DNA from: Mermis nigrescens
Taxonomy: Eukaryota; Nematoda; Enoplea; Mermithida; Mermithidae
DNA: 64,000 bases
NCBI GenBank assembly: GCA_036768485.1
Contig: JAVLUZ010000142.1
Span: forward strand, 831,999-895,998
Direction of reading: 5' to 3'
The notes under the pieces were generated by a model. That model was not told the DNA's origin. It worked only from the letters and a program-made list of their open reading frames with translations, and searched no databases. Positions 22,235-34,769 of the stretch are shown in pieces (position 1 is the first letter of the stretch; each line of letters opens with the position of its first letter). Both the position numbers and the translations under genes were made by a program.

Positions 22235-23800
22235 CTTGAGATAAAAGCCCAACTTACATACATTCTATGTCCTGCACAGAAGAAAGCTTTACTGGGCTCT
22301 ATTATAGATTTTGCGTCTACGCCATTTTTCGAGGCTCTCCGAATCCAATATTTATAAATCAAACGTTAATTAAATTTAAAACCAACATTAATTATTTCAT
22401 GGTGCAAGAAAGAAACATTAAAAAGATAAAAATGAAAATCACAGCCCAAGGTACGTTTTGAAGTCACACCAATGTATGAATCATAGTGTCTTTGAATTCG
22501 TGGCTGTGTACGCATATAGTTAAGTACGTGGTTCGAGTGCACTGATTGCTACTACTTTATATTAGTTGAAATTGACGTCACGCTTTCACCCACGTCTTCG
22601 ACTATTCGAATTGCTTGTTTCATGCAACTTGCAGACTTTGCGAACTAAATTAATAGATTTATTGAGATAGTGGATCCAGACAATCTATTTTGACGTGTTT
22701 TCATGGGTATTGTTATTTACAAGGTACCACAGGGGGTCTGGGGTCTGGCTGGACCCGTTGAAAATCTGAAAGACTCGCAAAAATCAATGGACCACGAATT
22801 GGATTTTGGTGCTCTGGCTATTGTGCTCGATCGGACCTCCAGAATCTGGTTGCTGCCCATTTTTATGGTTGCTGCTTGTTAGAGCTTTGGTTGAAGAGAT
22901 TGTTAAAGGGTGCGATTAGAGCTAAACGTGTACCTATATGAAGTTGCTCACGCAAGTTTTATAGAATCGATAAATTGCGCTATGCATAAGTACAAATTTT
23001 TACGCTAGGTCAAATTAGGTATCTTTATTTTGCCCGCTATTTCGCCCATTAATTAGTTTTTGTATAGAAGCTTAGGAAAGTTACTATTGTTCAGCTGCGA
23101 GTATAACTTGATAATTCGTGATGAATAATTAAAATAATCGCTCGCTCTTTTTGTACACTTTATATTACTTTTTTAGAATTTCTGTACTTCAGATGCATCC
23201 CCGAACACTGTTATTTTTTTGTACAAGTCAAAGATTTTGAGGCTCGTACAAAGATTTTCGGAGCGACATTTATACATATTTGTGCACAAATAGGCAGCTT
23301 TTGGCCGATTTTCGATTATGCAAAAAAATCGAAGTTTTTGTACAAAAAACAGTGTTTCGGAATATATGACTCAGACGCGTAACCCTCGAAATTTTGGTTG
23401 AGGCCCCGGCCTTTTTAGGGGGAAAAAGGTGTAAATCAACTCCAATTTTTGGCCAAGAATAGCAAAAAACATACATCATAAAATGGCTAAAAATGCAAGT
23501 TTTTCTCAAAAATTACAAAAATCCGGGGGGGGTGTTGGGACGGGACGACCAACTTCCCCTCTTACATGTCGGACATAACCGACTGCTCCAGATTTTTTAC
23601 GCCATCGCCATACTTGTACGCATTTCCCTAAATGGTCAACGTATTATTAAGTCAAACTATTGTTTTTCTGATGGTTTCTTATGATTGTTTATCTGCCTCC
23701 AGATTATGCTTAAATTTTAGAGTATAATTCGATTTCTCATTTTCTGCTCAATCTTTACCTTTATTTAAAATTTTAGCCTGACTGTAAGAAGCATCACTAT
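22235..23800. other. Non-coding stretch, nothing firm
   Basis: Mostly AT-rich. At 22790-22870 a short N3-like piece (CTCCAGAATCTGG, GCTGCCCA) is visible. No gene was recognised. Confidence 0.4.
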
Positions 23801-24050
23801 CATACTTGGGCAGCACCGAAACTCTGGGGGGGGGGTTAAAAATTTCAAAGGTCAAAAAATGGTCGTTAAAGTTGTCGTACGGCGAAAAAACACCATTTTT
23901 CGACGTTTATCATCGTAGCACTATCCAATTGCATCAAAAAATCGCTAGAAAAGCAAAAAAATTTCAAAATTTGAATTCTAGGGGTATTTTGATTGGGGAT
24001 ATTTCAACTTCTGGGGTGCATACTTCCCGAACCCCCCACGCCCATGTGTG
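23801..24050. mobile_element. hAT-type MITE family N1, copy 4
   Basis: A 250-bp copy from CATACTTGGGCAGCACC to CGCCCATGTGTG. It is flanked by the exact 8-bp duplication ATCACTAT (23793-23800 and 24051-24058). Confidence 0.9.
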
Positions 24051-26060
24051 ATCACTATTAGCTTTATTTTCGCTTACAATCATTGCGCGATCTGGCAGAT
24101 CTTTCTGTTTCGCATGTTCCCTTTCACGATTTACTCGTTAACATAATATTTAAGCGACTACCACAATGTATTGACAATTGTATCGTCACTTAAACATGCA
24201 CGTCTTCTGAACTTTGACGATTCAAAAACTTTTCTACATATTTTTGCATATTTATTGTGCGAAAAGCGACGTAATCGGAGTAATGCACAAACATAGAGTC
24301 GATGACTTCTTTGAAGAGAGAATCTGAAAACCGGTTCATTTAAGTGATGGGCTGAAATATCTTGATCGCGCGATAGATATGTCGAATTTTTTGGCTCGTC
24401 GATTTTCGCAGAGTGGTTAGAACCGGATCTTGAAAAACCGTCTGAACGGTCCATGAGGATCTCCATATATATGTACGCGCTTATGGGGAAAAAAGCAGAA
24501 TGATCAGTACGCGGACATTATAATATTCCATTTGCTAGTTGACCTAATATGTACGACGAGTATGACATTCTTGTCTTGGGACCAGTTAACTTCCGCCGTT
24601 TTGTGATTCTCGTGATTTTTACATCTTATTTTGCATTTACGGCTTTTCATACTTAAGTGCATGCATAACTCGATTCATTAGCGTTAAAATAGCGTTAATA
24701 TTAATGTTTATCATGAACAATATTTAGACTCAATGTTAATGATTAAAGGGGCTGAACCTTAAAACCATACTATATATATGTCCTTAAGCCTTCAGCCCTT
24801 TTTTAATGTTGATTTTAGGGGCGTTGAGGAAATTAGCTGTTGCTTGGAAGCAACAAATAACAAGTTTTAAGGGCTTAAAGGATTTTGCGTATTTTAGCGA
24901 TTTTAGGGAATTTACGGTTTTCAAAGCTGTAAGGAATTCAGGTGGTTTAAAAGATATCATGCCGACAAGTTTCATGAAGTGATGTCCCGGAAATTCGTAG
25001 ACTTTTTATTTACAGAGTCACGACACGACTCTTGCGTTTCATGGCTTTTTCAAAAGTCCCTCTTGTGAAGCAACTATAACAACTTGGAAGGTAGATCGAG
25101 CAAATCGATTACTATTAGAAAACATTTATTTCGTCGCATCTAATAAGAAATTCTTGCTTTTGAAACCAAGCTGAAATGAATTCTCTGGCTTAATACTTGA
25201 TTCTCAGGTTTCTATACAGCGTACAAGATCTGAAATATGCCTATTCATCGCCCACACACCTACAAATTCCTGTTCCTCTTGGCGTAAAACTTTTCCCATT
25301 TAGCTTTTTATGCCGCTTATTCCCTTTTTCTGCCATTTTTTACCGCGTGTTTTTTTAAATTTATATATTTATTCGTCAAGTTTTTCAGGCACAGTAGACC
25401 ACAGATGCACAGAATGGCTGGTCTGGGAATCAGCCACTCTGAGTGGTAAGATATTGAGCTTTTCTGGGCTAAAATGATGTCAAGCATTGGTATATAATTT
25501 TAAACTAGCGTTAAAACTTTCCTAATCTACTACATTGTCTGGTCAATTTCGAGCGTTTTTGAAAAAATGTTTAATTTCAATAGGTTTTTGCTTTCATTTT
25601 GCCTCATTTTTCTATAAAAATTTCCAATTTTTCCACTCTAGGATTCAAAGCTTCATATTGTATGTTGATGTATGCAGCAGACATTGATCAATGTACACTC
25701 ATACGGTACACTGTGTTGAGGTTAGTGCTGGTGGAGCTTCCTCCCCGACTTCCTTGTATCATAGGCGTTGAGTTTGTTTCCCGAATTACGACTAGATATG
25801 TAGGTCGAAGCCAGGATTTCTTGACCAGGGATGCGAGCATTGTGTAAAGTATGTTCGCTCTGGCTTCAGTTGCTAAATTTCATTTTTCGCTTTAAAAAAT
25901 TAATCAAAAAAATTGCTTTGAGTGACTAAATTGTTCAGAGATAACATGATATAAACATCATTTCCAGTGTTTTTGCATACATTTTGAAGTTTTTCTCGCT
26001 TTTCGGCACAATTTTATATCTTTAACTAGCTGGACCGGGGTGCGGCCGCACCACCCGTGC
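24051..26060. other. Non-coding stretch, no gene recognised
   Basis: About 2 kb. A 102-codon open frame on the - strand at 24158-24466 has no family resemblance and lies in otherwise ordinary AT-rich DNA. No repeat boundary was found. Confidence 0.4.
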
Positions 26061-26083
26061 TCTCGCTTCGCTGGCTACGGGCC

Positions 26084-26150
26084 TGGATATGTCGTAGTTG
26101 GAAACACGCCTGGTCGGTAGGAAGCCCAGGTTCGAGCCCCGGTTAGCCAA
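26084..26150 (+). tRNA. tRNA-like sequence (SINE head or pseudogene)
   Basis: TGTCGTAGTTGGAAAC resembles an A box and AGGTTCGAGCC a B box. TTAGCCA at the end partly matches the expected complement of GGATA at the start. Just left, GGCTACGGGCCTG looks like the tip of a hAT element. The anticodon loop is unreadable. Confidence 0.35.
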
Positions 26151-26211
26151 ATGGTTTTCGCTATTTTTCCGTGCGCAAATCCATGACCACCATATTATAT
26201 GTGGGCGTGGG

Positions 26212-26401
26212 CAGGCACGTAGCTCTGGGGGAATGGGGGATCCGGCCCCCCAAAATTCAGAAAAATCGGAAAAATATGACTTTTTAAACGTTATTTTGTG
26301 CTATTTTTGGCCTTTTTGGGCTTAGTCCACCCAAAATTTTTGTTGTTCCCCCCAAAATTGGTGTTGGTCCTCCCAAAATAGGACGGCCAGCTACGTGCCT
26401 G
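26212..26401. mobile_element. hAT-like MITE with CAGGCACGTAGCT ends
   Basis: A 190-bp element with inverted ends CAGGCACGTAGCT and AGCTACGTGCCTG and a CCCCCAAAAT-rich body. The flanking 8-mers GGCGTGGG and GTTACGGG agree only in part. Confidence 0.7.
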
Positions 26402-26931
26402 GTTACGGGGAGCGTTTGAGAAGGTGTATTACGCCCCTGAGCTATAAAAGACTGATACTCGTAGCTATATAGCTATTTTAACCGGAAAAACACTGTTATA
26501 TAGCCTTTTTAGGCTCGGAAAACTTGTTTGTTCAGAAATGCTTTGTAATTGTTTTCTTTCTGAATTGTGAAGGAATTCATAATTACTTTTTCAACTTCGA
26601 AAAGGCTAATTAGCTATTTTAAATCCAAAATAAAAAATACTGCGAAAACGATAGTCACAATGCGATTTCATCGTTTTTCGTTGTCGAATAGTTTTAACAA
26701 AGCAATTAGCTAAGCGTGTCCAGATTTTTGGTTGTCAACCCTCCCCAAAAGGATGGCTTTGCGCACCAATGGACCGGAAAACATACGCATACGCTATTGC
26801 AGCGTTGCGCACTCGAACATAAATCTGATTCGCGCTGATTTCGTCAATTAACCCGCCTATTTATCAGGCCAATTATACCAAAGATTTCACCAATAAAAAT
26901 TCCGGAAATTTCGTTTCAGGTAATTTAAAAT

Positions 26932-27142
26932 ATGCAACAGCCATCTTACGTGAGACACGAAGTGTACGACAATGATCCGCGGTGGCGCTGCTGCTGCGGC
27001 AGCCTCCACGTGCGCACTGGCGCCATTATAATCGGCGTTTTGGAATTGCTCGGCATAGCCAGCAACGCTGTAGGGCTTATCGTGCAAGCCGCAAAGGGCT
27101 CCAGCACTGGCATGCCGGGCAGTATCATCTACGGGCTTGTGG
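26932..27142 (+). CDS. LAPTM4-like four-TM protein, exon 1
   Basis: Together with 28499-28905 this encodes about 205 residues. WRCCCGSLHVRTGAIIIGVL closely parallels the start of LAPTM4 proteins, which read Cys-Cys-x-HVRTGT-IILG. LAPTM4 proteins sit in endosomal and lysosomal membranes and bind cargo and ubiquitin ligases. The first TM is about residues 30-52. Later segments are about 72-86, 96-120 and 136-160, so four in all. The ATG at 26932 is the first in frame after an in-frame break. Exon 1 ends GTGG before GTGTGT, and the acceptor TGTGTAG precedes GAACG at 28499, restoring a Gly codon. The 1356-bp intron contains MITEs. Related nematode-type 4-TM families are an alternative assignment. 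Confidence 0.75.
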
Positions 27143-27374
27143 GTGTGTTCGTATTTTTTTTAATTTATTATATTTTTCTCATTTCATTAAATAATTTTGA
27201 GTACGTGATTTGCTTTCAATGAATGTGATTGCGCTTTTATCGATTATTTTATTTTTTGCATTTTCGTTTTTCTGTTTCGTAAATTGTTTTCGTTTATTTT
27301 ATTAGGCTTATCGTCGATTGAATGTATTTATGAAATTTGACTTGAACATTTTTCTACCGTTTAGCGTCACGCAC

Positions 27375-27644
27375 CACACCTGGGCGTGGGGGTTGGGGGT
27401 ATGCACTCTCCTCCTTTCCCCCGAGAAACCGAAATACCCCCCCCCAGAAATCAAAATACTCCCCCAGAATTCAATTTTTGCAAATTTTTTTCGTTTTTTT
27501 CGCAATTTTTTGATGCCAATGGATAGTGCTCGATGAGAAACGTCAAAAAATGGTATTTTTCCGCCATACCACCATTTTTAAGGCCATTTTTTGACCTTTG
27601 ATAAATCTTGCATCCCCCCAGAATTTTCTTGCCGCCCACGTATG
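27375..27644. mobile_element. hAT-type MITE family N1, copy 5 (intronic)
   Basis: A complete copy inside the LAPTM4-like intron, from CACACCTGGGCGTGGG to GCCCACGTATG. The flanks do not show a clear duplication. Confidence 0.8.
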
Positions 27645-27856
27645 CAAGCGACTATAGTTTTTGCTGTCGGAACAGCAGGCTTCATAAAGCCGTCTGAAAA
27701 AGAAAAGAATTTCGGTGGAGCATGGATTAAAGTGTTTGCTTGTTCTTAATCCAGAATTTTCTTTAGGCAAAACCTAATGCTACTTCAGCATGCTGTATGA
27801 TTTGTCATTTTTTGATAATTTTTAGGTTTTTTTTATAACTAATTTTTTGATAATCC

Positions 27857-28342
27857 ATTTTTGAAGGCAGTATACAAAGCCGAATTAAGAGGGAGTGGGG
27901 CTCTCCTCTGTCGTCAAAAAATAGTTAGATGCATCAGAGAAAAATGCATATTTTTCGATGATTTTATCCATTTTTGATCAAGGCTTCTTTTGACGCTTCC
28001 CGCCTGCTGGTACTTATTAACAATATTTCTTGACTTTCTTGGTTCCCTAAAAACATTTTTTTGGGTCAGCCGAGTAGTGTATGTACAGAAAAAAATCATT
28101 TTTAGTCCTTACAATAATTTTTCGAGTATTTTTCAGCACTTTGTGTCGACTTCTTTACTAATTTTGTGCCTTATTGGTGGAAACTTTTCGAAATTTTTTT
28201 ATTTTTTCGTTCACGAATGATTCAGTCTCTCAAAAAACGGTAAAAATAGCTACCTTAGACATAATGGACGGATTTTAAGACAATTTTAGATTGTATTAGA
28301 AAAATTTGGGCTTCCGCCACCTCCCCCCGTCAGGAAGTCCTT
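27857..28342. repeat. Possible hAT-like element in the LAPTM4-like intron
   Basis: The right end inverted reads CAGTGTCGGATCAAGGA, a familiar hAT-type tip, next to a C-run. The left end CAGTATACAAAGCCGAATT is a weaker partner. No target duplication. Confidence 0.35.
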
Positions 28343-28498
28343 GATCCGACACTGGCAACGCATGTTGAAGTAAGCATGAGAAAAATAAAATGAGACATTG
28401 AACACGATACTATTAATTTCATTATTAAGATCGATTTAAAAATTGATGGTAATTAAAAATGTTTTAATTAAAATTATGAAATTACCGCAAGTGTGTAG

Positions 28499-28905
28499 GA
28501 ACGGCGATCACCCTAATCGTCGTCGGTCTGATGTTCTACGCGATGAAATCCGAAAACGCCACCCTAATCCTGCCCCACCTGATCTGGCAAGTGATAGGCA
28601 TCGTTCTGTTCGTCGGTTTCGCCGTCGCCATGATCGTCCTGATGGCCGTCGGCAGCGCGTTGGTGATGTCGACGAGCGACAGCGACGGCAGCGGCACGGC
28701 GGCCGGCGGCGTTTTTCTGGGGGTCACTATCGTCATGGTGGTCATTTTTATGCTGGTCGCCGCGTTGGAAATTTGGTTTTTTACCATTGTGCTGCGCCTG
28801 TACCGTTACTACCGCGAGAAGCAGGACGCCACCCAGATGCAAGCCGTTCAGTACAGCAACGTCGCCCCGCCGCAGAACGCCTATGGAGCTAAACACATTG
28901 CCTAA
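28499..28905 (+). CDS. LAPTM4-like four-TM protein, exon 2
   Basis: Continues from 27142 with TAITLIVVGLMFYAM (TM2), then a polar loop, LIWQVIGIVLFVGFAVAMIV (TM3), a Ser/Asp/Gly loop, VTIVMVVIFMLVAALEIWFF (TM4) and a basic-to-polar tail RLYRYYREKQ. The tail has APPQNAY, reminiscent of but not equal to the PPxY motifs of LAPTM4A. It is much richer in G and C than the flanking DNA, which itself supports coding. The stop is at 28903-28905. No canonical AATAAA was seen close behind. Confidence 0.75.
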
Positions 28906-29027
28906 GACGACACATTTAACCACGCTATGGCCGTTATTTACCTAACTGTAAATTTTAGTTATAAATCGTTTTCTAATTTTGTATATGACGGGTTGAATTT
29001 CGCTCGTAAATTTTTGTTACTTACGAG

Positions 29028-29154
29028 CACACGTGGGCGTGGGGGTTTGGGGGTATACACCCTCAGAAGTTGAAATACTCCCCCAGAAATCGAAATACCC
29101 CCAGAATTCAATTTTTTGCTTTGTTAGCGATTTTTTGATGCCATCGCCCATGTG
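29028..29154. mobile_element. hAT-type MITE family N1, internally deleted copy
   Basis: Both tips are present (CACACGTGGGCGTGGG and GCCCATGTG), but most of the middle is missing. No duplication is visible. Confidence 0.6.
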
Positions 29155-29891
29155 TTATTGGATATGTCTCTCTCTATATTAGTCTATTGTGTTTTAATTG
29201 TCAATTTAGGAGATAAGCTGAATGCGCGACTTTTCTCTGTAAGTAAGTTGATTGATCTGTCGGAAGACGAGAATAAATTATACCGAAAAATTTTTATTGA
29301 AAAACTCTCCTTTGCTATGCAGCTACAGTGCGAACAGCCTACAGTAATTAAAAAGGAATTACTGTAGCCTCTAAAACCATTCACTGAAAAGGGTCTACGA
29401 CGTTAAGGCGCCAGCAACTTATAAATTATTCTCATTAAATCAATTTCGAAGCAATTTTAAAATAAATTATATATTCAGAAAGCAGGTTCTACAAGACATA
29501 ATAGCAAATTGTTCTTTTTGATTCTATGAGTATTCATTTGTGTACAACAAAAAAAACTGTAGACAATGCAGTGTATTTTTAGATGCATTCAATTATCCCA
29601 CTAAATTCAAAGATATTCTAAAAGTAATTTATACCATTACGTAGGGAATTGAATAAGCTTTCAGAATCTGTATTATGCTTTAATCATAGATGAAATGTTA
29701 TTAATTAATAATAGTACAAAGAGTGTGGCGCCAAAACGTCCTATTCCGTACTGAAAAAGCTCTCGGATAAATGAAACAGCCTATAGTATGTACATATTTA
29801 CCGAAAAACAACGTTATTTTAACGATATTAAACCCAAACGTTAATATCGTTTCCGTTAACGGCGACTCTCGAAAAAGATATCGCCTCATTG
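29155..29891. other. Non-coding stretch with one TIR-element end
   Basis: An open frame at 29152-29367 (71 codons, hydrophobic start) has no recognised relatives and follows a MITE. AAAAAGCTCTCGGATAAATG at 29755 is one end of the TIR family seen at 1052 and 5785. Confidence 0.4.
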
Positions 29892-29899
29892 ATTGTGAC

Positions 29900-30168
29900 C
29901 ATACGTGGGCAGCAAGAAAATTCTGGGGGAGGGGTGCAAGACTTTTTTGAAGGTCGAAAAATGGCCTTAAAAATGGTGGTATGGCGATAAAAACACCATT
30001 TTTCGACGTTTCTCATCAAGCACTATCCATTGGCATCAAAAAATTGCGAAAAAAACGAAAAAAATTTTCAAAAATTGAATTCTGGGGGGGGGGTATTTTG
30101 ATTTCTGGGGGGGGGTAGTTTTGGTTTCTGGGTGGGTGCATACCCCCAAACCCCCACGCCCAGGTGTG
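29900..30168. mobile_element. hAT-type MITE family N1, copy 6
   Basis: A 269-bp copy from CATACGTGGGCAGC to GCCCAGGTGTG. Flanked by the exact 8-bp duplication ATTGTGAC (29892-29899 and 30169-30176). Confidence 0.9.
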
Positions 30169-30176
30169 ATTGTGAC

Positions 30177-30307
30177 CCGCTTGACCCACCGTCCCGCTTC
30201 ACCCACCGTCATACTAGACCCGCTTTTTCGTCCCGCTAGACCCACCACGTGCATAATGAGGTGTACCACTAGACCCACCTTTTTGCGACTGTCCCGCTAG
30301 TCCCAAT
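30177..30307 (+). repeat. Minisatellite GACCCACCGTCCCGCTA, first part
   Basis: Irregular units with cores GACCCACC and GTCCCGCTAGA. The series is broken by the element at 30308 and resumes at 31151-31175 with GTCCCACTGTCTCGGAAGAC. An inverted relative lies at 34770-34920, including CGGGTCTTCCGAGACAATGG. Confidence 0.75.
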
Positions 30308-31150
30308 TAGTAATGTAAAAGATATCTTTATCTTCATATTATTAGCAAGATAAAGATATCTTTATCTTGACGATTTTTTTATCTTTATCTTTTGGAAAAA
30401 TGACAGGCTATCCTTATCTTTTTGATTGGAATTTATCTTGCAAAAAAGATAAAGTATGTACATAAGTTAGCATGTAATCCAAAATGCAGGTTTGACGTGA
30501 AATACATTTAGACGCATTCAAGTTTTATTGTAATACAAGAAAAGAAAAGAAAACGATTGTTTAAACCCTATGGCATGCGGCCCAAACTAATGCCTGTATA
30601 TCAACCTAAGTAAGCGGGAGTGATACCGATCTAAGCGGGAGTACTACTACTAGCACCCAAGTTAATCTAAGTCCAAGCCTAGGAAACATAGAGAAGTTTG
30701 AAAAAATCAATAACTGTTGCGACTATGTATACTTTGTACAGGCGCACAGAGCAGGGTTTTGATGCTTGTGAAAAGAAAGAAGTGGTCTGCCAGTAATAGT
30801 AGTACGTGGGTCAGTCAGATACCGCGGGTACACCCCTAAACCTACATTTATGTGTGCTTAATGCCTATCACCTCTTTGATCTCAGGTGTAAAAATTAGGG
30901 CATTCAGTTGACTACTTTACATCACCTACTCTCGTTTATTGCACTTCACAAACATCATTTTCCTGGGTCCAGACGACCATGTTTACATATGTACACTTTA
31001 TCTTTATCTTTTTGATTCCTTTATCTTGCAAATTATCTTTATCTTTCTTAATTTTTTATCTTTATATTTATCTTTATCTTCTAGATTTTAAAATTTCAAC
31101 TTTATCTTTATCTTTTATCTTGCAAAAACTCCTTATCTTTTACAACACTA
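30308..31150. mobile_element. hAT-like element with TATCTTT subterminal repeats
   Basis: The inverted ends TAGTAATGTAAAAGATA and TATCTTTTACAACACTA are flanked by GTCCCAAT and GTCCCACT, an 8-bp duplication with one change. Both subterminal zones are dense in TATCTTTATCTT, as expected for transposase-binding repeats in hAT elements. At 843 bp it has no transposase frame. It interrupts the minisatellite around it. Confidence 0.8.
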
Positions 31151-31480
31151 GTCCCACTGTCTCGGAAGACCCAACCGAAAAAATGACATGCATATCACAT
31201 GTGAAATGAAAAATAGTTATCAAGACGCTCAAGTGAATTCTGCAGAATTTGTTGTAATCATTAATTTAAAAGCAAGTTTGAGGTATGTGACAGTCAATAA
31301 CAAGCCGTTTGTTTGTTTTCATGAATGTGCAATTGTGTATAATTAATTACCATAGGCACTTCAATCGAATCTGACAAGTCGGTAGGTACATTAAAAATCA
31401 GCAACTTTTATGATATCAAACATTCCTGCCTAATTTTCGGCACACTATAATCTTCTCAGTGCAGCAAATGCGTCAAATAA

Positions 31481-32860
31481 TTGGTGATGTCTCAACAGCC
31501 CCACCAGTCCTAAAATCCCCACCGTCCCAACAGCCCCACCGTCCCAACTGCCCCACCAACCCCACCAAAAATTCCAACAGCCCCACCCGTCTCAACAGTT
31601 CCACCAGTCCCAACAGCCCTACCGTCCGAACAGCCCCACCAATGATCCCAACAGCCCCACCAATCCCTACAGCACCGCCCGCCAATCTCAACTGCCCCAC
31701 CGTTCCAACAGCCCCACCGTCCCAACAGCCCCACCGTCCCAACAGCTCCACCGTCCCAAAAGCCCCACCGTCCCAACAGCCGCACCAGTAATCCCAGCAG
31801 CCTCACCATTACTGCAATCGCTATTTTACGAGAATTGCGTTTGGCGCATGTACTTTTGAAAAAAGAACTTATACAGGCTTCGTTTGATCATATAATTACA
31901 GCATGTATACATACAATTTAGGTAAGAACATTACCGCCCAAATGTAGCTGCATGCTGCATGCATTGATCGATGTGCACGAACGAAACAATAGATTTTCGA
32001 TTGGCATAAAAGAAAGCTCAAACTTACATAAATGAACTTGAAAATAGCAAAATTGCTTTTAAGGACTAAAAAATGGTATGTATGTATTAACGCGTTTCGA
32101 TTTATGTACGTCAGTAGCGCAAAGCATTAGGTAGGTACGTTATTAGCTGAGTTTTTATTTTTGATATTGCGGCATGAATGATTTTGTTCTATGAAAAAGG
32201 AAAGATAAGTGTTAAAATTGAATGAAAATCAAAACTTTAACGCTAATCTGCTTCAAAATAGCCAGAAAATATGGATTAGCGTAGTTTTTATGCTATTTTA
32301 ACATTCATACCAGTTTTGAGATCATTTTTTGGCTCAAAACTCCTTCTCCAGACCGGTCGTGCAGTGCATCTATGATTATAACAGTGGGGCAGTTGGAACC
32401 AACATTGGCAGCGAACAAATTCTGCAGGTCTTGTATGGTAAAGTGACCTAGAAATGTGCTAAAAATAGAATTATTGGGTCTACCATAATTTGGGGGATTT
32501 CTAGAATTTCGGGTTGGGGTGGTTAAACTTTAAACATCCCCTCCACCCACGCTTATGTGTGCTTGTGCCAGTGCGACTGTTGGAACGTTAGGACTGCTGT
32601 AACGGTGGAACTGCTGGGATTGGTGGGGATTTTAGGACTGGTGGGGCCGTTGGGATTATTGGTGGGGCTGTTAAGACGGTAGGGCTGTTGGAATGTCGGG
32701 GTTGTTGGGACAGTGGGGCTGTTGGGATGGTGGGATTGGTGGGGCTGTTGGGACAGGTAGGAGCTGTTGGGATTTTTCGTGGGGCTGTTGGGATGGTGGG
32801 GCTGTTGGGACGGTGGGACTGGTGAGGCTGTTGGGACCAGACCTGGTCTTGGGCTTTTGG
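31481..32860. repeat. Foldback unit with inverted minisatellite arms, copy 1
   Basis: The left arm (31492-31805) is a 15-bp minisatellite CCAACAGCCCCACCGT. The right arm (32575-32840) is its inverse, GGTGGGGCTGTTGGGA. The outer left tip GGTGATGTCTCAACAGCC reappears inverted at 37007-37025, and CAGTAATCCCAGCAGCC..ATTACTGCAATCGCT at 31787-31825 is the inverse of 36125-36160. The two foldback units therefore share end sequences. The Pro-rich and Gly-rich open frames here are repeat artefacts. Confidence 0.65.
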
Positions 32861-34765
32861 GGGCCCTGTGCAAAGAAACAATTTGGGGGCCCCTTGGTCT
32901 TGTGACGAAAAACTTCGAATATGGACATGAAGCTAAACCATGGTTCATGACTTTAAGAAGTATCTGCTTTCATTGTACTACAAGTTATTAATCTGTTTCA
33001 TCCTAGACGGTGAATCCAGAATTTTTGTGGGGATAGCATCCCAACTTTTCCTAAAGAGTCAAAAATCGGTACAACTTCGGTATTTACGTACAGAATAGCG
33101 GTTTTCGCCGTTTTATTTTTTGTTCAAAATTATTCCTTGTGCAAGATTCGAAAAATGCTAGAATTTTAAACAAGTTTCGCAAAAATTCTGAGTCGGAAAA
33201 TTTCTGAGATATATATGTGTATGATGCGGAAGGGTGTTTTTCTTACCTGTATTCGTGCCACATGAACCTTCTAGATTTAGGGAACGATAAGTTAAGAGTC
33301 AAATAACCTTGACAACTAAGTTAGGCCAAAATCTTAATTTAGAGTTTCTTAAAAAGTGAAAATAAATAAATACTATATTTTAATCGCAAAAAATATGTCG
33401 TTCAAAATAGCCACGCTTCAGCATTCATTCAAGCTCGATTCTTACTAAAAACTATTTCATTTTCTTTATATTCAATTCTGGTCATTGCATTTAAAAACAA
33501 TTCAGAAAATAAATAATCCTGCGCTAGGCGCCATAAAATTTTGTCATATTCACGATCTTTTATTTAAAATTGAGCGTTCAGAAGACATAAATTATACAAA
33601 AACGATAAATCTGGCACGGAGCTCCTAAAAATTTTGGGCTTGTTGGCTCAAAAGTGTATTAACTCTATTCTGACGGTCTTTCAAATGCATTTAAGAATTC
33701 GCACATTGCGGTTTTTCTCTCCGGGGGACTCTCACGGTAAATAATCTACATACAAAATTTTGGGGCACTGGTCCCTCAGTCCCCTATTAGATACGTGTCT
33801 GCCAGCCACGCTTCAACATTCATTAAAGCCCGACTCTACTAAAAACTTTTTAATTTCCTTTATACTTAATTCTGGTCATTGCGTTGAAAAACAGTACAGA
33901 AAATAAATAATCCTGCGCTAGGCGCCATAAAATTTTGTCATATTCACGATGCCTTATTCAAAGTTGGGCGTTCGGAAGACAGAAATTATACAAAAACGAT
34001 AAATCTGGCGCGGAGCTCCGATTCCATCCCCACTTTGTTACTTGCTGAATGGGAGCGAAAAGAAATGCAAGCTCGGACGATTATGGCGACCGCCCATTAT
34101 CCACTAAATTCATCTTTGCTCGGTGTTTTACGGACCCTCAGACCCCCCTTTGGGGCCCCGGGGCCTTGTGCGGTTTCCCACTTAGCACATGCCCAAGACC
34201 GGGCCTGGTTGAGACAGAATCAAATAATTCACGTAATTCTGGATTTCAGCGACCAGCATGTTATGATTGAGGTCATTGACGACGTTAGCCCTCCTTAGTG
34301 TCCTATTTTGAAAACAGATTCGATTTTTTGACAATGACCTAATTCACATTTTCGATTTTGGTATGCGGAAATTTCCTAATCGGAGGACATATAGAGTACA
34401 ATACTATTATGATAAAAAGCCAAAAATGCACTCTGAAAAGTGTTTGACAAGAATGTATTCCTTAACATTAGAAAAATAAAATTTTATTCTTAAAAAATAA
34501 TCGGCCATGGCTGGTTACTTACCATTGCCACACACATGTACGCACGCTCATATCTTCTTTGCATGTTATAATTTGTGATGTACACAATTTCATGCAATAA
34601 TGTACAAAATTTATTCATTTTATTAATTCAATTTCATTGATAAGGTGATTAATTTAATGTAATTAATTTTTAATTAATTATTTATCCATTTGACTAAATA
34701 TACATATTTGAATGGATACACTTTGCAAGCGTTTCTGTTTTTGCTTATAAGCGTACATAATTTTC
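32861..34765. repeat. Non-coding region with a ~215-bp direct repeat
   Basis: The block 33411-33630 (CCACGCTTCAGCATTCATTC through ATAAATCTGGCACGGAGCTC) recurs directly at 33806-34022 with about 90% identity by eye. Each contains GCGCTAGGCGCC. GGGGCCC-rich pieces near 32860 and 34150 resemble each other inverted. No gene was recognised. Confidence 0.55.
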
Positions 34766-34769
34766 TTCT

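Noticed and set aside
24158..24466. 102-codon open frame on the - strand
   Set aside because: No family motif, no splice context or composition change; kept only as part of an unassigned stretch.
31459..31809. Pro- or Gly-rich open frames on both strands
   Set aside because: They are translations of the 15-bp minisatellite; frames are open in several phases because the unit length is a multiple of three.
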